A stretch of 51,006 nucleotides of DNA from Candidatus Magasanikbacteria bacterium RIFCSPLOWO2_12_FULL_43_12. Lineage in GTDB: Bacteria > Patescibacteriota > Patescibacteriia > Magasanikbacterales > UBA922. The notes below the pieces were generated by a model that ran no database searches, was not told where the DNA came from, and saw only the letters and a program-made list of their open reading frames with translations. The translations under genes were made by a program, and so were the position numbers. Below, in pieces: positions 1 through 10,819 of the stretch. The stretch is from positions 1 through 51,006 of the forward strand of contig MFQN01000018.1 of assembly GCA_001783065.1 (NCBI GenBank), written 5' to 3'. How positions within the stretch are numbered: position 1 is the stretch's first letter; each line of letters starts with the position of its first letter.

Positions 1-2073
1 ACCACTCTCGGCGACGTGGCTGGCGATACCATCACCATTAACGGCCGTCTTTCCGCTTTAAATGTTTCTGATGGTTCAACTGCTACGTCCTCATTGGCAA
101 ATAATTCTCTAACCGTTCGTCAAGTCATTGGCACATTTGATTCAGGCTACTTCAATGTTGACTCCTCCGGCAATATGAGCGCGTCAGGGACTTTAAATGT
201 AGCGGTGGGAGGAGCAGTTGCTTCAACTTCAACCTCTAATGGCGGATGGATTCTTGGAAATGCCGGTGTGGCATCTGCCAAACTTTATATAGGTTCAGTT
301 GGGGATGGAACCGGTGGAAATTATCCGGGACTTTGGATGGGTCAAGCGACCCCTTCCCTTACTAATTACGCTTTTTTAGTAACTGGTTCTGACTCCATAT
401 TTAATGCGCCGACTGGTGAAAATATATTCTTTCGCATTAACAACGCTAATAAAATGACAATGGATGGTACCGGCCAACTATCTGTTGGCGTAGATGGCGC
501 TGCCGGACTTTTTGCTTTGGGGAAATTTTATATTAACTCCTCCGGCAATGTCTCAACTTCCGGCACTCTGTCTTTTACTGCCACTGCTGGCGGCGTTGTC
601 TCTTCCACAGCTAATACTTTGCGTTTGGTGGGAACACCCTCTGGCACTAATAATGATTTTGAATTTTGGAATGGATTGGGAGTCTCAACAAGATTCCTTG
701 GTTTTCAATATGCTGCCAGCGGCGCTAAAGCCAGCACCACCATTACTTCTTATATCTCTAATTCTGCTGGTTCAGCCGGTTTTGTCTTGAATACTGTTGC
801 TGGAGGCGGAACCATGACTTCTTCCACCGTGCTTGACCGGGCTTTGTTGGCAGTACAGAACAATGGTGTCAATCAGTTTGTGGTCGGTGCCGGCGGTAAT
901 GTTTACGCTGATGAAAGTTTCATTGCCAACTCTACCGATTACGGCATTGCCGATATGGCCGAGTATGTTAATCTAACAACCGGTGAAACCGGCGAACCCG
1001 GCGATGTGCTGGTGGTTGATATGAACAATCCAAATCAATACAAAAAATCGTCTTCCGCCTATACCAAAGAAATTGCCGGCGTTATCTCTGATACCGGCGC
1101 TTTCCTCATGGGCGCTTCTGGCGAAGGCCGCGTTCCTCTGGCCTTGGCCGGTTTGGTTAAAACCAAAGTAACAGATGAAAACGGCCCGATTGTGGTTGGT
1201 GATTATCTTGTTTCAGCTTCCAAACCCGGCTATGCCATGAGATACGACTCTGAATCCAATAAATCAGCCGGACTGGTGGGCATGGCTTTAGAACCATTGG
1301 CAGAAGGTGAAGGCAAAATAACTATTATGATTAATAAGGGGTTGGTTAACGGCGGCGGCAGTTCGGCTACGCTCACTGTAAACGAAGAAAGTGATGGAAC
1401 ACTTACCAACAGTATTAGCTTAGATATACAAAACAAGAGTCTCTTGAGCGTCAGAGCCATCAACAACGAAGATAATCTGTGGTATATTGACGAAACCGGA
1501 CTCTTGGTTGCCAAAAACATAAAAGCGGACAGCGTGCAAGCGAAAAAATTTGTAGTGAAGAAAAATAATGATAATAAGCAGACCAGCGTCGGCGAAGCGA
1601 CAATTTTAAACAATTCAACATTGGTAAAAGTTGAAAACGAATTAGTAACGTCAAAAGTCAAAATCTTTATCACTTTCCGCTCAAACCCGAACGCTTTCTG
1701 GTGGATTTCCAAACAAGAGGAAGGAACGTTTGAAGTATCATTAAGCGAGCTTTCAGAAACCGATTTGACATTTGACTACTGGATCATCGGCACTGAAAAC
1801 GCTGATGAAGAATCGATGGCCGAAGACACAACACAAACGACCAACGAAACTGATACACAACCGGAGCAACCGGTAGAACCAACCGCAGAAGAAGCTGAAC
1901 CCGTCGCTCCAGCTGGAGAAACTGCCGAAACTGCCACGGATACAGAAACAGTAGCCGAAACTGCGCCGGAGACAGAAGAAGCGACTCCATCTGTGTCCGA
2001 AACACCTGCTGAATCCACGCCTGTGGAATCTTCCGAACAATTCCCTGCTCCGGCTGAAGGTGGTAGTTTATAA
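1..2073 (+). CDS. Surface fibre-like protein, C-terminal part (5'-partial)
   Basis: The frame is open from base 1 through the GTG at 16, so the gene starts outside the window. The visible 690 residues are rich in Ser, Thr, Gly and Asn with recurring blocks of the type 'F-Y-I/V-N-S-S-G-N-(M/V)-S-(A/T)-S-G-T-L', like trimeric fibre or tail-spike shafts. Around residues 300-440 a segment with 'GIADMAEYV' and 'GDVLVVD' resembles the intramolecular-chaperone/peptidase G2-type modules of tail-spike proteins. A beta-rich block with two Trp follows near residue 555-590. The last ~85 residues are a disordered Glu/Thr/Pro-rich tail. No anchor is visible. Role as an exported adhesin or fibre is inference; the repeat style is seen directly. 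Confidence 0.75.
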   Translation, partial: TTLGDVAGDTITINGRLSALNVSDGSTATSSLANNSLTVRQVIGTFDSGYFNVDSSGNMSASGTLNVAVGGAVASTSTSNGGWILGNAGVASAKLYIGSVGDGTGGNYPGLWMGQATPSLTNYAFLVTGSDSIFNAPTGENIFFRINNANKMTMDGTGQLSVGVDGAAGLFALGKFYINSSGNVSTSGTLSFTATAGGVVSSTANTLRLVGTPSGTNNDFEFWNGLGVSTRFLGFQYAASGAKASTTITSYISNSAGSAGFVLNTVAGGGTMTSSTVLDRALLAVQNNGVNQFVVGAGGNVYADESFIANSTDYGIADMAEYVNLTTGETGEPGDVLVVDMNNPNQYKKSSSAYTKEIAGVISDTGAFLMGASGEGRVPLALAGLVKTKVTDENGPIVVGDYLVSASKPGYAMRYDSESNKSAGLVGMALEPLAEGEGKITIMINKGLVNGGGSSATLTVNEESDGTLTNSISLDIQNKSLLSVRAINNEDNLWYIDETGLLVAKNIKADSVQAKKFVVKKNNDNKQTSVGEATILNNSTLVKVENELVTSKVKIFITFRSNPNAFWWISKQEEGTFEVSLSELSETDLTFDYWIIGTENADEESMAEDTTQTTNETDTQPEQPVEPTAEEAEPVAPAGETAETATDTETVAETAPETEEATPSVSETPAESTPVESSEQFPAPAEGGSL

Positions 2074-2081
2074 TTATTCAA

Positions 2082-2200
2082 ATACTAATTTAATACCAAT
2101 ATACTAATGTACTAATAATACTAATAGTATACTAATTTTTTCATCAAAGGGTATTAGTATCCATTAGTATCATTAGTACTCTATTCGTATATTAGTATTT
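2082..2200. repeat. Palindromic AT-rich repeat, copy A
   Basis: About 115 bp built from ATACTAAT/ATTAGTAT units that form an imperfect inverted repeat around a centre containing CATCAAAGGGTATTAG. A second copy lies at 13246-13356 with its centre in the opposite orientation. It fills the gap before the O-antigen-ligase-like gene. Confidence 0.85.
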
Positions 2201-2207
2201 TCATTTT

Positions 2208-4511
2208 ATGGAAACACGTTTCACCAAAGTCCTGTCCGGTCTAACTAAATTCAGCCTATACACGCTGGTTTTTTTAATCCCCCTGTTCGTTCTGCCTTTT
2301 ACTCAAGAAACGCGAGAGTTGAATAAATATTTCCTCCTCTATTTTTTCACTTTTCTCGCCCTCCTCTGCTGGCTTGGCAGTTCAGTCCTGAAAAAAACCT
2401 TTGAAATCAGACGCACGCCGCTGGATATCCCGCTTTTTATTTTTTGGGTGATATTTCTCGTCGCGTCAATTCTGTCGCAAGACAAATACCAAAGCTTTTT
2501 TGGCGATTTTGGTTTTCTTGGGATTTCTTTCATTGGTTTAACCGCTTTCATCTTATTCTATTTCTTAACCGTCCAAACACTAAATAAGTTGCCTCAAATT
2601 TTCGGCGTTGTCTATCTTTTTTTGCTGTCCAACACCATTGCCGCCGCATACTTCATTCTTTACAATCTCCGTTTATTTTCTTGGCCGAATTTCCTGCCGC
2701 AATTCAATCCTGTCAACGGCTCAAACACTCTGTGGGGAGCATATTTGGTTGTAACTTTCATTTTATCGCTCGGTTTGCTAACTATCAAAAAGAAAACGAT
2801 AATCGCGGATATCTGCCTGATAATTCCAATGGTAATTTCTTTGGCCGCGCTTACCACTTTAGGATTCCGGGTAGTGTGGATTATCGCCGCCGCCGCGGTT
2901 TTTCTCCTCTTGGTTTTCTTCTTAACTTACGCGGACAAAATCCGCACCGTTTGGACGTCGGTAGCATTCGCCATATTGGTCATTGCCTTGATTTTTATAT
3001 TCTTAAACGTGCCACGTTTTCTCACCGCTGAACTTCCGGCAGAAATTTCTTTATCTAGTGGAACATCATTCCAAATATCCTTTGACACCGTTACTGCAAG
3101 CGCCAAAAATTTCCTCTTTGGCACCGGTCCAGGCACTTTTATGTTTGATTTCTCCAAATATCGGCCAGTTGACTTTAACAACAACTTGCTCTGGAATGTC
3201 CGATTCCCGCAATCGCACGACAGTTTATTTGACTTGGCGGCAACCACAGGTATACTTGGCGCTCTTAGCTTTATCCTTTTAATCCTGACCGCTTTGGGTC
3301 TGATGTTAAGCACATGGCTAAAACATTTGCTGACTTTAAAAAAACGCCGTGTTGCCGAGACACGAGAAGAAGAGGTTGTTGGCGCGTTTGAAAAATCTCC
3401 TTTGATTTTTTGGAGTATTGCCGCCAGCTGGCTTACTCTGCTGATTACTTTTCCTCTAATGAATTTCGGCATGGCGCATTGGTTCGCTTTTTGGCTGTTT
3501 CTTGGGTTAATCGTTAATGCCAGCGCCCTTTTAGTAAAGGTTGAATTTCCTACCCAGCACATTTCCCTTAAAGCCACGCCTGAATTCGCCTTAGCCACTT
3601 CTTTCGGCTTTATTCTTATTTTCACAGCCATTATCGTTACGGGCATTTATTTAGGCCGTTATTTTGCGGCAGAGATCGTGTTTGCCAAAACTGTTAATCA
3701 GTCGATAGACCAGCGCATCAGCGCTCTAAATAAAATCGTCAGCTGGAATCCTCATCGCATCACTCTCCATCTCGCTTTAGCTGAAGCTTTTTTGAACAAA
3801 GCGACAGAAACGGCTGACAAGACAAAAGATGCTACCCAGGTTGGTAATCTGGTGGCTTCGGCCGTACAGTCCGCCAAAAACGCCACCAACTTATCGCCAA
3901 ATAACATCGCCAGCTGGGAAAACCTCGCTACTATGTATGCCAACGCTCAAGCAATAACACCTGAAGCCAGCGGCTGGACGATAACCGCGCTGGAGCAAGC
4001 GCTGATATTGGAACCTACCAATCCGTCTCTTTATGTGGCTATGGGCGACGCTTTTGTTATGAAAAAGGATAATGCCGCGGCCAAAAAAAACTTTGAAACC
4101 TCGGTTTCTCTAAAACCAAATTTTTTGATAGGATATATGCGCTTGGCGTTATTGAGAGAAATTGAAAAAGATTTGGACGGCAGTATTGCCGCGCTGGAAA
4201 ACGGGCTGTCTTACGGCATACAAGATCCGATTTATGTTTTTCAGTTGGGCAGGTACTACTTCAATCGTGGAAAAGAAAACGACAACGCGCAGGCGGAACT
4301 TGCTTTCAAAAAAGCTATCGCGTTGCAGCCGAATTACGTTGACGCGATATATGCTTTGGCTATGCTGTATGAAAACAATAACATAAAAAAAGAAGCTCTG
4401 ACTCTTTATCAAAGAGCGCTTCAGCTCGTTCCCGGCAATCAGGAAATTAAAAATAGAATCAATCGGTTAAAAAATAGCGAGGCTCCCCCGCCGGCGCCTT
4501 CTAATCCATAA
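2208..4511 (+). CDS. O-antigen ligase/polymerase-like membrane protein with C-terminal TPR repeats
   Basis: 767 residues. The N-terminal ~480 residues contain about a dozen hydrophobic segments typical of Wzy/WaaL-type O-antigen ligases (Wzy_C superfamily), with a large extracytoplasmic loop around residues 285-345 containing 'GTGPGTF' and 'SHDSLFDLAATTGILG', the usual conserved core of this family. From about residue 510 to the end there are tetratricopeptide repeats (for example 'PNFLIGYMRLALLREIEKD' and 'PNYVDAIYALAMLYENN'). Such fusions polymerise or transfer glycans at the membrane; in CPR bacteria the substrate is unknown. The ATG is preceded by repeat copy A and no clear Shine-Dalgarno sequence. 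It converges with the acidic protein gene downstream. Confidence 0.85.
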   Translation: METRFTKVLSGLTKFSLYTLVFLIPLFVLPFTQETRELNKYFLLYFFTFLALLCWLGSSVLKKTFEIRRTPLDIPLFIFWVIFLVASILSQDKYQSFFGDFGFLGISFIGLTAFILFYFLTVQTLNKLPQIFGVVYLFLLSNTIAAAYFILYNLRLFSWPNFLPQFNPVNGSNTLWGAYLVVTFILSLGLLTIKKKTIIADICLIIPMVISLAALTTLGFRVVWIIAAAAVFLLLVFFLTYADKIRTVWTSVAFAILVIALIFIFLNVPRFLTAELPAEISLSSGTSFQISFDTVTASAKNFLFGTGPGTFMFDFSKYRPVDFNNNLLWNVRFPQSHDSLFDLAATTGILGALSFILLILTALGLMLSTWLKHLLTLKKRRVAETREEEVVGAFEKSPLIFWSIAASWLTLLITFPLMNFGMAHWFAFWLFLGLIVNASALLVKVEFPTQHISLKATPEFALATSFGFILIFTAIIVTGIYLGRYFAAEIVFAKTVNQSIDQRISALNKIVSWNPHRITLHLALAEAFLNKATETADKTKDATQVGNLVASAVQSAKNATNLSPNNIASWENLATMYANAQAITPEASGWTITALEQALILEPTNPSLYVAMGDAFVMKKDNAAAKKNFETSVSLKPNFLIGYMRLALLREIEKDLDGSIAALENGLSYGIQDPIYVFQLGRYYFNRGKENDNAQAELAFKKAIALQPNYVDAIYALAMLYENNNIKKEALTLYQRALQLVPGNQEIKNRINRLKNSEAPPPAPSNP

Positions 4512-4548
4512 CGCGAGCGAACACCTCCCTTGTTCCTCCCTTCGCAGG

Positions 4549-5148
4549 TCAAACCGGCTCTTCATAAAATACCGGCTCTTCTTCCAACAATGATTCTTCT
4601 TTCCAACCGCCACCCTCAAGATTTTTAATCAAAGGAATCGGGGTAGTTTTTTGTTCTGAACCGAATGGTACGTCTTCAATCTTTATTTCACTGCTACTGC
4701 CAGCGCTCATAAAACTTCCGCGGTCAATTTCCTCTTCTTCGTCTTCATCAATATCATCAGAATCAAAATCCTCACCCCGCTGTTTACCGTAACGATTCTC
4801 CAGCACAGCGCCGGCGCTATGCCATGCCGAAGTCTGGCTGTCCATTTCTTGAAACGGATCAAACGGCGAAGCGGAATCTAATTCTTCATCCCAAGCCAAT
4901 TCCCTGTCCCATTTTTCTTCCTCTTCCTGCCTCGCGCGCCAGATGCTGATATCGCGGTTAATTTTTCCCAACATTTCACTGCCGGATAAATCGCGAAAGT
5001 CAGAATCAAAATTTTTATCAGCCAAAACCAAACGCTCAAATTCATCAATTCCCAATATTACTAAATCTCTCCCCTCCATTGGATCGTGCACGATTAATTT
5101 ACTTCCGGTTTGTTTTGCCAAGTCTATTAAACGGTCGAGTGAGGACAT
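4549..5148 (-). CDS. Acidic hypothetical protein
   Basis: 199 residues, strongly acidic, with an Asp/Glu run near residues 120-140. The N-terminal ~50 residues ('LIVHDPMEGRDLVILGIDEFERLVL') are ordered and have a faint resemblance to the N-terminal half of Phd/YefM-type antitoxins ('v-lpldeye-l'); this is weak. The remainder looks disordered apart from a helical Trp/Glu-rich stretch (residues 60-90). The start ATG lies about 20 nt after the expected start of transcription from a near-consensus promoter (TTGACT-N17-TATAAT, 5176-5204). It is insulated from the upstream 16S rRNA by a terminator. Function unknown. Confidence 0.7.
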   Translation of the reverse strand: MSSLDRLIDLAKQTGSKLIVHDPMEGRDLVILGIDEFERLVLADKNFDSDFRDLSGSEMLGKINRDISIWRARQEEEEKWDRELAWDEELDSASPFDPFQEMDSQTSAWHSAGAVLENRYGKQRGEDFDSDDIDEDEEEEIDRGSFMSAGSSSEIKIEDVPFGSEQKTTPIPLIKNLEGGGWKEESLLEEEPVFYEEPV

Positions 5149-5175
5149 AGAAATAAAATTAAATTTACTGCTGAT

Positions 5176-5204
5176 ATTATATAGGCTGGCGGAAAATGAG
5201 TCAA
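5176..5204 (-). promoter_or_regulatory. Promoter of the acidic protein gene
   Basis: On the minus strand: TTGACT (5204-5199), 17-bp spacer, TATAAT (5181-5176). Predicted transcription start near 5168, 20 nt before the ATG. Confidence 0.8.
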
Positions 5205-5206
5205 GA

Positions 5207-5236
5207 ACAAAAATTCCCCCGCTATGCGGGAGAATT
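5207..5236 (-). terminator. Rho-independent terminator of the 16S rRNA transcript
   Basis: Minus strand: an 11-bp stem (AATTCTCCCGC with GCGGGGGAATT, one U-G pair), loop ATA, then TTTTTG. It lies about 115 nt beyond the mature 16S 3' end, immediately before the next promoter. Confidence 0.8.
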
Positions 5237-5293
5237 TTAAGTTTTCACTACACGAGTGTGGCAAAGAATTTTAAACATCTATTTGATAATCTA

Positions 5294-5311
5294 ATCCTGA
5301 AAAATCAGGAT
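5294..5311 (-). other. Hairpin in the 16S 3' trailer
   Basis: Perfect 7-bp stem ATCCTGA/TCAGGAT with an AAAA loop (as read on the plus strand) between the 16S 3' end and the terminator. It may take part in trailer processing; no function is demonstrated. Confidence 0.45.
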
Positions 5312-5349
5312 CAACTTTGTAATCTGACTTTCGTCAAATTATCTCCAGA

Positions 5350-6855
<1,506 letters not shown>

Positions 6856-7219
6856 ATTCGGCTTCGCTCAGTATTTTAAGCTGAATTAGACCGAACGTTT
6901 CAAAAAATGAGAGTGATTATTCCAATTAAGCCAAAGGCTTATTGGATTAAGGCTCTACTAATAAATAGACGTTTTGACCGCATACTCCGACCTAGTCGGA
7001 GAACGGATCATTCTTTGCCACATTCTTGCAGTGAATATAGAATGTGTTTTGATGGTAATTTTAAATTGTAATGTACATTCTCTCCCTTGGCTCGCCAAAG
7101 GCGGCTTTAAAGAAAGAAAAAAGAGGAAGCCATTCTGACTTACTCTTTTCTCTTTCCAGTATCCTTAATTTTGATTGGGACTTAGAAGAATGGTTAGTTG
7201 TAAAAATAGCTTATTTAGC
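6856..7219 (-). other. 16S rRNA leader (transcribed, non-coding)
   Basis: About 365 nt between the predicted transcription start (~7219) and mature 16S. It has several small inverted repeats, including CCAATAAGCC/GGCTTAATTGG-type arms around 6930-6955 and AAATAC/GTATTT close to the 5' end of the mature RNA. No ORF of note. Likely holds processing and antitermination signals, which cannot be assigned by eye. Confidence 0.6.
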
Positions 7220-7225
7220 CTGCTA

Positions 7226-7254
7226 ATTGTATATGCTATCGCCAAGCCTGTCAA
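7226..7254 (-). promoter_or_regulatory. 16S rRNA promoter
   Basis: Minus strand: TTGACA (7254-7249), 17-bp spacer, TACAAT (7231-7226). It has the same -10 variant as the rpsL and rpmB promoters. Confidence 0.8.
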
Positions 7255-7273
7255 TAGAGAGATATACACAGGA

Positions 7274-7374
7274 AACCCACAACACAAAACACAGTTAACA
7301 TAACACATAATTGCGGGCTTGAGGCGCCACGTGTATCGTAATTGTGTTTTGTTAATTGGGTTCTGGGTTCTGAT
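7274..7374. repeat. ACACAAAACACAGTT / GGGTTCTGGGTTCTG repeat at the trmD 3' end
   Basis: A short low-complexity repeat. The part at 7342-7374 (TGTGTTTTGTTAATT...GGTTCTGATT) closely matches 12588-12620 after the M50 gene. In trmD it encodes the last residues (NQNPEPN) and the stop. Confidence 0.65.
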
Positions 7375-8089
7375 TTCGCCGCCATTTCTTTATCTCCCCA
7401 TGATTGCCACTCAACAGTATCTCCGGCACTTTCCAACCCATAAACTCCGCAGGTTTTGTGTATTGCGGATACTCTTTCACTACATCACTTGAACACCTCA
7501 TCACCTCATCACTTTTGTCTACAATCGGTGATGCAGTGATGCAGTGATGCAGTGATGCAGTGTTATGTGTCTCTTCTTCCAAACTCTCCTCATTCCCCAA
7601 CACCCCCGGTATCAATCTTGACACCGCTTCAATAATAACTAAAGCTCCAAGCTCGCCACCGGCCAACACATACGGCCCGACAGAAACTTCCTCATCAACC
7701 ATATAATCAACCACGCGCTGATCCACGCCTTCATAACGTCCGCAAACAAAGGTTATCTCTTTCATTTTTGATAATTTCTCCGCCATTCTCTGATCAAACT
7801 GCCTGCCTCTTGGCGACAACAAAATTGTCTTTTTTTTGACTTTATGGACTTTTGACTTTAAAGACTTTACGGACTTCAACGCTTTATAAACCGGTTCCGG
7901 TTTCATCACCATCCCCGGTCCACCGCCATACGGCGTGTCATCTGTTTTTTTATGTTTATCTTCCGCAAAATCGCGCAAATTAACCGTGTTAATTTTTATT
8001 AAATTATTCTTCCGCGCCCGTCCTAAAATTGACTCATCGCAGTAGGAGTTTATGATATTGGGAAAAATTGTGATGATGTTAAATTTCAC
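7352..8089 (-). CDS. trmD: tRNA (guanine-37-N1)-methyltransferase
   Basis: Transfers a methyl group from S-adenosylmethionine to G37 of tRNAs such as tRNA-Pro(GGG), itself encoded at 13632. 245 residues. It starts at GTG, and the canonical N-terminus (MKFNIITIFP) leaves no other choice. Trefoil-knot signatures are intact: 'PYGGGPGMVM' (~residues 53-62), 'LLSPRGRQFDQ', 'CGRYEGVDQRV', 'VGPYVLAGGELGALVIIEAVSRL' (split here) and the C-terminal 'PEILLSGNHGEIKKWRR'. Two repeat-derived stretches are present: Lys/Ser/Val-rich residues ~72-85 and ~30 residues of His/Cys/Ser/Asp-rich sequence between 'LEEET' and 'EYPQY'. The gene lies behind fusA instead of in its usual rpsP-rimM-trmD-rplS setting. Confidence 0.96.
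   Translation of the reverse strand: MKFNIITIFPNIINSYCDESILGRARKNNLIKINTVNLRDFAEDKHKKTDDTPYGGGPGMVMKPEPVYKALKSVKSLKSKVHKVKKKTILLSPRGRQFDQRMAEKLSKMKEITFVCGRYEGVDQRVVDYMVDEEVSVGPYVLAGGELGALVIIEAVSRLIPGVLGNEESLEEETHNTASLHHCITASPIVDKSDEVMRCSSDVVKEYPQYTKPAEFMGWKVPEILLSGNHGEIKKWRRNQNPEPN
7491..7562. repeat. CATCACTG-type tandem repeat inside trmD
   Basis: TGATGCAG is repeated four times at 7528-7562, with a related ACCTCATC run at 7491-7512. It is translated in frame as part of TrmD. A related CATCACTG run occurs outside genes at 33916-33950. Confidence 0.85.
7835..7878. repeat. GACTTTATGGACTTTTGACTTTAA-type repeat inside trmD
   Basis: Units of GACTTTA/GGACTTT are translated as Lys/Ser/Val-rich residues of TrmD. 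The same family recurs inside ileS (31836-31866) and between gap and pgk (36209-36250). Confidence 0.8.
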
Positions 8090-8092
8090 AAG

Positions 8093-8178
8093 CGAAGGCT
8101 TGCGAAGCTAACGATGCTCACAAAGCTTACGAGGCATCGTGAGCCTTGTCGGCCTTGTTAGCTTGGTAAGCCCCGTAT
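8093..8178. repeat. Imperfect inverted repeat between fusA and trmD
   Basis: The gap holds GCTTGCGAAGCTAACGATGC and partly complementary segments (GAGGCATCGTGAGCC, GTTAGCTTGG). It may fold as a hairpin on the fusA-trmD transcript. No clean U-tract follows, so it is probably not a terminator. Confidence 0.55.
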
Positions 8179-8179
8179 T

Positions 8180-10258
8180 TTATTTCTTCTTTCCACTCAC
8201 AATCTCCGCCTCAATATTTTTTGGCACTTCCGCGTAGTGGTCAAATTCCATGGTGTAAGAAGCGCGACCTTGAGACATAGATCGCAAAGAGGTGGCGTAA
8301 CCGAACATTGAGGCAAGCGGCACAATAGCTTTAACCACCTTCGCGGCGGCGCGGTCGCCCATTTCCTGAATTTGTCCGCGTTTGGCGGATAAATCGCCAA
8401 TAACATCGCCCATATATTGCTCCGGCATTATTACTTCCACTTTCATAATCGGTTCCAAAATCACCGGGTTGGCTTTTGCCGCGGCGACTCTAAACGCCAA
8501 AATACCGGCCATCTTAAAGGCTAATTCGGAAGAATCAACATCATGATAGCTGCCATCAAACACCGAGGCTTTAATATCCACCACCGGATAACCGGCGATA
8601 ATACCGCGGTTCAGCGCTTCTTTCACGCCTTTTTCAATTGGAGTGATAAACTCACGAGGGATGGTGCCGCCTCTGGTTTCATCAACAAATTCAAAACCCT
8701 TGCCGCGTTCCATCGGCTCCAAACGCAGCCAGCAGTGGCCATATTGACCGCGTCCGCCTGACTGTTTGATATGTTTGCCTTCGCCTTCGGCTGTTTGTCT
8801 GATGGTTTCTTTGTAAGCAACCTGCGGCGCGCCGACATTGGCTTCAACTTTAAACTCGCGGCGCATGCGGTCAACGATAATATCCAAATGCAATTCACCC
8901 ATGCCGGAAATAATTGTTTGTAAAGTTTCAACATCAGTATGAATGCGAAATGTCGGATCTTCTTCCGCCAGCTTCTGCATGGCCATTCCCATCTTTTCAG
9001 CGTCTGCCTTGCTGTTTGGTTCAATCGCCACGGAAATAACCGGTTCCGGAAAAACAATCTTTTCTAACAACACCGGATGATTTTCATCGCAAAGAGTATC
9101 GCCGGTAGTCGTTGCTTTCAAACCGATCGCGGCCGCGATTTCACCGGCATACACATCGTTCACATCTTCGCGGGAATTAGCGTGCATACGCACGATACGG
9201 CTGATTCTCTCTTTCTCGCCATTGGAAGAATTTAAAAGATAGCTGCCGGAAGTCAATTTTCCCGAATAAACGCGAAAAAATGTCAATCTGCCGACAAAAG
9301 GATCGGTCGCGACCTTAAATGCCAAGGCCGCGAACGGCTTTTCGTCATCAGCTTTAATCGTAATTGTTTTCCCCTCATCGTCCGGATCATGCGCCACAAC
9401 ATCCGGCACATCCAACGGTGATGGTAAAAAATATACAACGCCATCCAATACTCTTTGCACTCCGATATTTTGCAAAGCGCTGCCGGTAAACACCGGATAC
9501 ATTTCGTCAGTCAAAACCAACTTACGAATCGCTCGCCTGATTTCATCCGAAGTCAAATCATTTTTTTCTAAATATTTATTCATTGTGGCTTCATCGGCTT
9601 CCGCCACTTTTTCCAAAAGCTTAGCGCGGTACTGTTGAGCTTGATCAACTAAATCCGTTGGAATATCAAACTCGGTGATATTCATTCCGTGGTCGCCCTC
9701 AAACTTAACCGCTTTCATGTCAATTAAATCAATCAAACCGCCAAATGTTGACTCGGCGCCAATTGGCAATTGCACCGCGAACGCTTTTGGCGACAAACGT
9801 TCTTGAATGGAAGCTAAACTCATGTAAAAATCCGCGCCCATCTTGTCCATTTTATTTATAAAACAAACTCGCGGCACCTTATATTTATCCGCCTGGCGCC
9901 AAACAGTTTCTGATTGCGGCTCTACGCCTTGTGAGCCGTCAAACACCGCTACCGCGCCGTCAAGCACGCGCAAAGAGCGCTCCACCTCAACCGTAAAATC
10001 CACGTGGCCGGGGGTATCAATAATATTGATGCGGTGATCTTTCCAAAAACAAGTGGTGGCGGCGGAAGTAATGGTAATGCCGCGCTCTTTCTCTTGCTCC
10101 ATCCAGTCCATCGTGGCCTCGCCGTCATGCACTTCGCCGATTTTATGTTTCTTGCCGGTATAAAAAAGCACGCGCTCGGTGACGGTTGTCTTGCCGGCGT
10201 CAATGTGGGCCATGATGCCGATATTTCTGGTTTTGTCTAATGAATATTCTCGGGGCAT
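8180..10258 (-). CDS. fusA: Elongation factor G
   Basis: Ribosomal translocase GTPase, 692 residues, full length. The G domain has 'AHIDAGKTT' (P-loop, ~residues 16-24), 'DTPGHVDF' (~81-88) and 'NKMDKMGAD' (~135-143). Domains II-V follow, with the domain IV segment '[15 protein letters not shown]' and the C-terminal '[20 protein letters not shown]'. Third gene of the str-type operon, 53 bp behind rpsG; the gap carries an A-rich repeat (GAAAATTCAAT-like). tuf, normally next, is absent and trmD follows instead. Confidence 0.98.
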   Translation of the reverse strand: MPREYSLDKTRNIGIMAHIDAGKTTVTERVLFYTGKKHKIGEVHDGEATMDWMEQEKERGITITSAATTCFWKDHRINIIDTPGHVDFTVEVERSLRVLDGAVAVFDGSQGVEPQSETVWRQADKYKVPRVCFINKMDKMGADFYMSLASIQERLSPKAFAVQLPIGAESTFGGLIDLIDMKAVKFEGDHGMNITEFDIPTDLVDQAQQYRAKLLEKVAEADEATMNKYLEKNDLTSDEIRRAIRKLVLTDEMYPVFTGSALQNIGVQRVLDGVVYFLPSPLDVPDVVAHDPDDEGKTITIKADDEKPFAALAFKVATDPFVGRLTFFRVYSGKLTSGSYLLNSSNGEKERISRIVRMHANSREDVNDVYAGEIAAAIGLKATTTGDTLCDENHPVLLEKIVFPEPVISVAIEPNSKADAEKMGMAMQKLAEEDPTFRIHTDVETLQTIISGMGELHLDIIVDRMRREFKVEANVGAPQVAYKETIRQTAEGEGKHIKQSGGRGQYGHCWLRLEPMERGKGFEFVDETRGGTIPREFITPIEKGVKEALNRGIIAGYPVVDIKASVFDGSYHDVDSSELAFKMAGILAFRVAAAKANPVILEPIMKVEVIMPEQYMGDVIGDLSAKRGQIQEMGDRAAAKVVKAIVPLASMFGYATSLRSMSQGRASYTMEFDHYAEVPKNIEAEIVSGKKK

Positions 10259-10311
10259 AATAAAATAAAAATTGAAAAATCAAAATGGAAAATTCAATAA
10301 CAAAAAAACGA

Positions 10312-10794
10312 TTAATTACGACGGCGAGCGAAATGAGCAAAGGCTTTGTTCGCCTCGGCCATGCGGTGAGTGTCTTCTTTTTTCTTAATCGCGCCGCCAG
10401 TCCCGGCCATCGCGTCCAACATTTCAGACGCCAAACAGTTTCGCATGCCGCCGCTTTTGCGCGCTTTAGCCGCGGCAATCAGCCAACGAAATGCCAGAGC
10501 ATTCTGGCGATCTGAAGAAACCGGCATTGGCACTTGATAATTGGCGCCGCCGACGCGGCGGGAACGGACTTCAACCGCTGGGCGAATCGCGTCCATCACT
10601 TCTTCAAACAATTTCACCATGTCTGTCGCCGGTTTTTTTTCTTTCAATATTTCTAGAGCGCCATAGACAATATCCTGCGCCACGGTCTTTTTGCCATTCT
10701 TCATAATTACATTGATAAATTTGGCAATAATAAGATTATTGAATCTTGAGTCCGGCGCTATGGTTCGCTTGGCTATTTGCTTGCTTCTCGGCAT
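10312..10794 (-). CDS. rpsG: Small ribosomal subunit protein uS7
   Basis: 160 residues, close to the usual 156. Binds the 3' major domain of 16S rRNA. Recognised by 'VMKNGKKTVAQDIVYGAL', 'EVRSRRVGGANYQVPMPV' and 'ALAFRWLIAAAKAR'. Sits 25 bp after rpsL in the rpsL-rpsG-fusA operon. Confidence 0.97.
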   Translation of the reverse strand: MPRSKQIAKRTIAPDSRFNNLIIAKFINVIMKNGKKTVAQDIVYGALEILKEKKPATDMVKLFEEVMDAIRPAVEVRSRRVGGANYQVPMPVSSDRQNALAFRWLIAAAKARKSGGMRNCLASEMLDAMAGTGGAIKKKEDTHRMAEANKAFAHFARRRN

Positions 10795-10819
10795 AAATAA
10801 AAATTATTAAATGATTGGA

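Noticed and set aside
2927-3646. 239-codon minus-strand ORF
   Set aside because: Antisense to the O-antigen-ligase-like gene, with a composition typical of the complement of membrane-protein codons.
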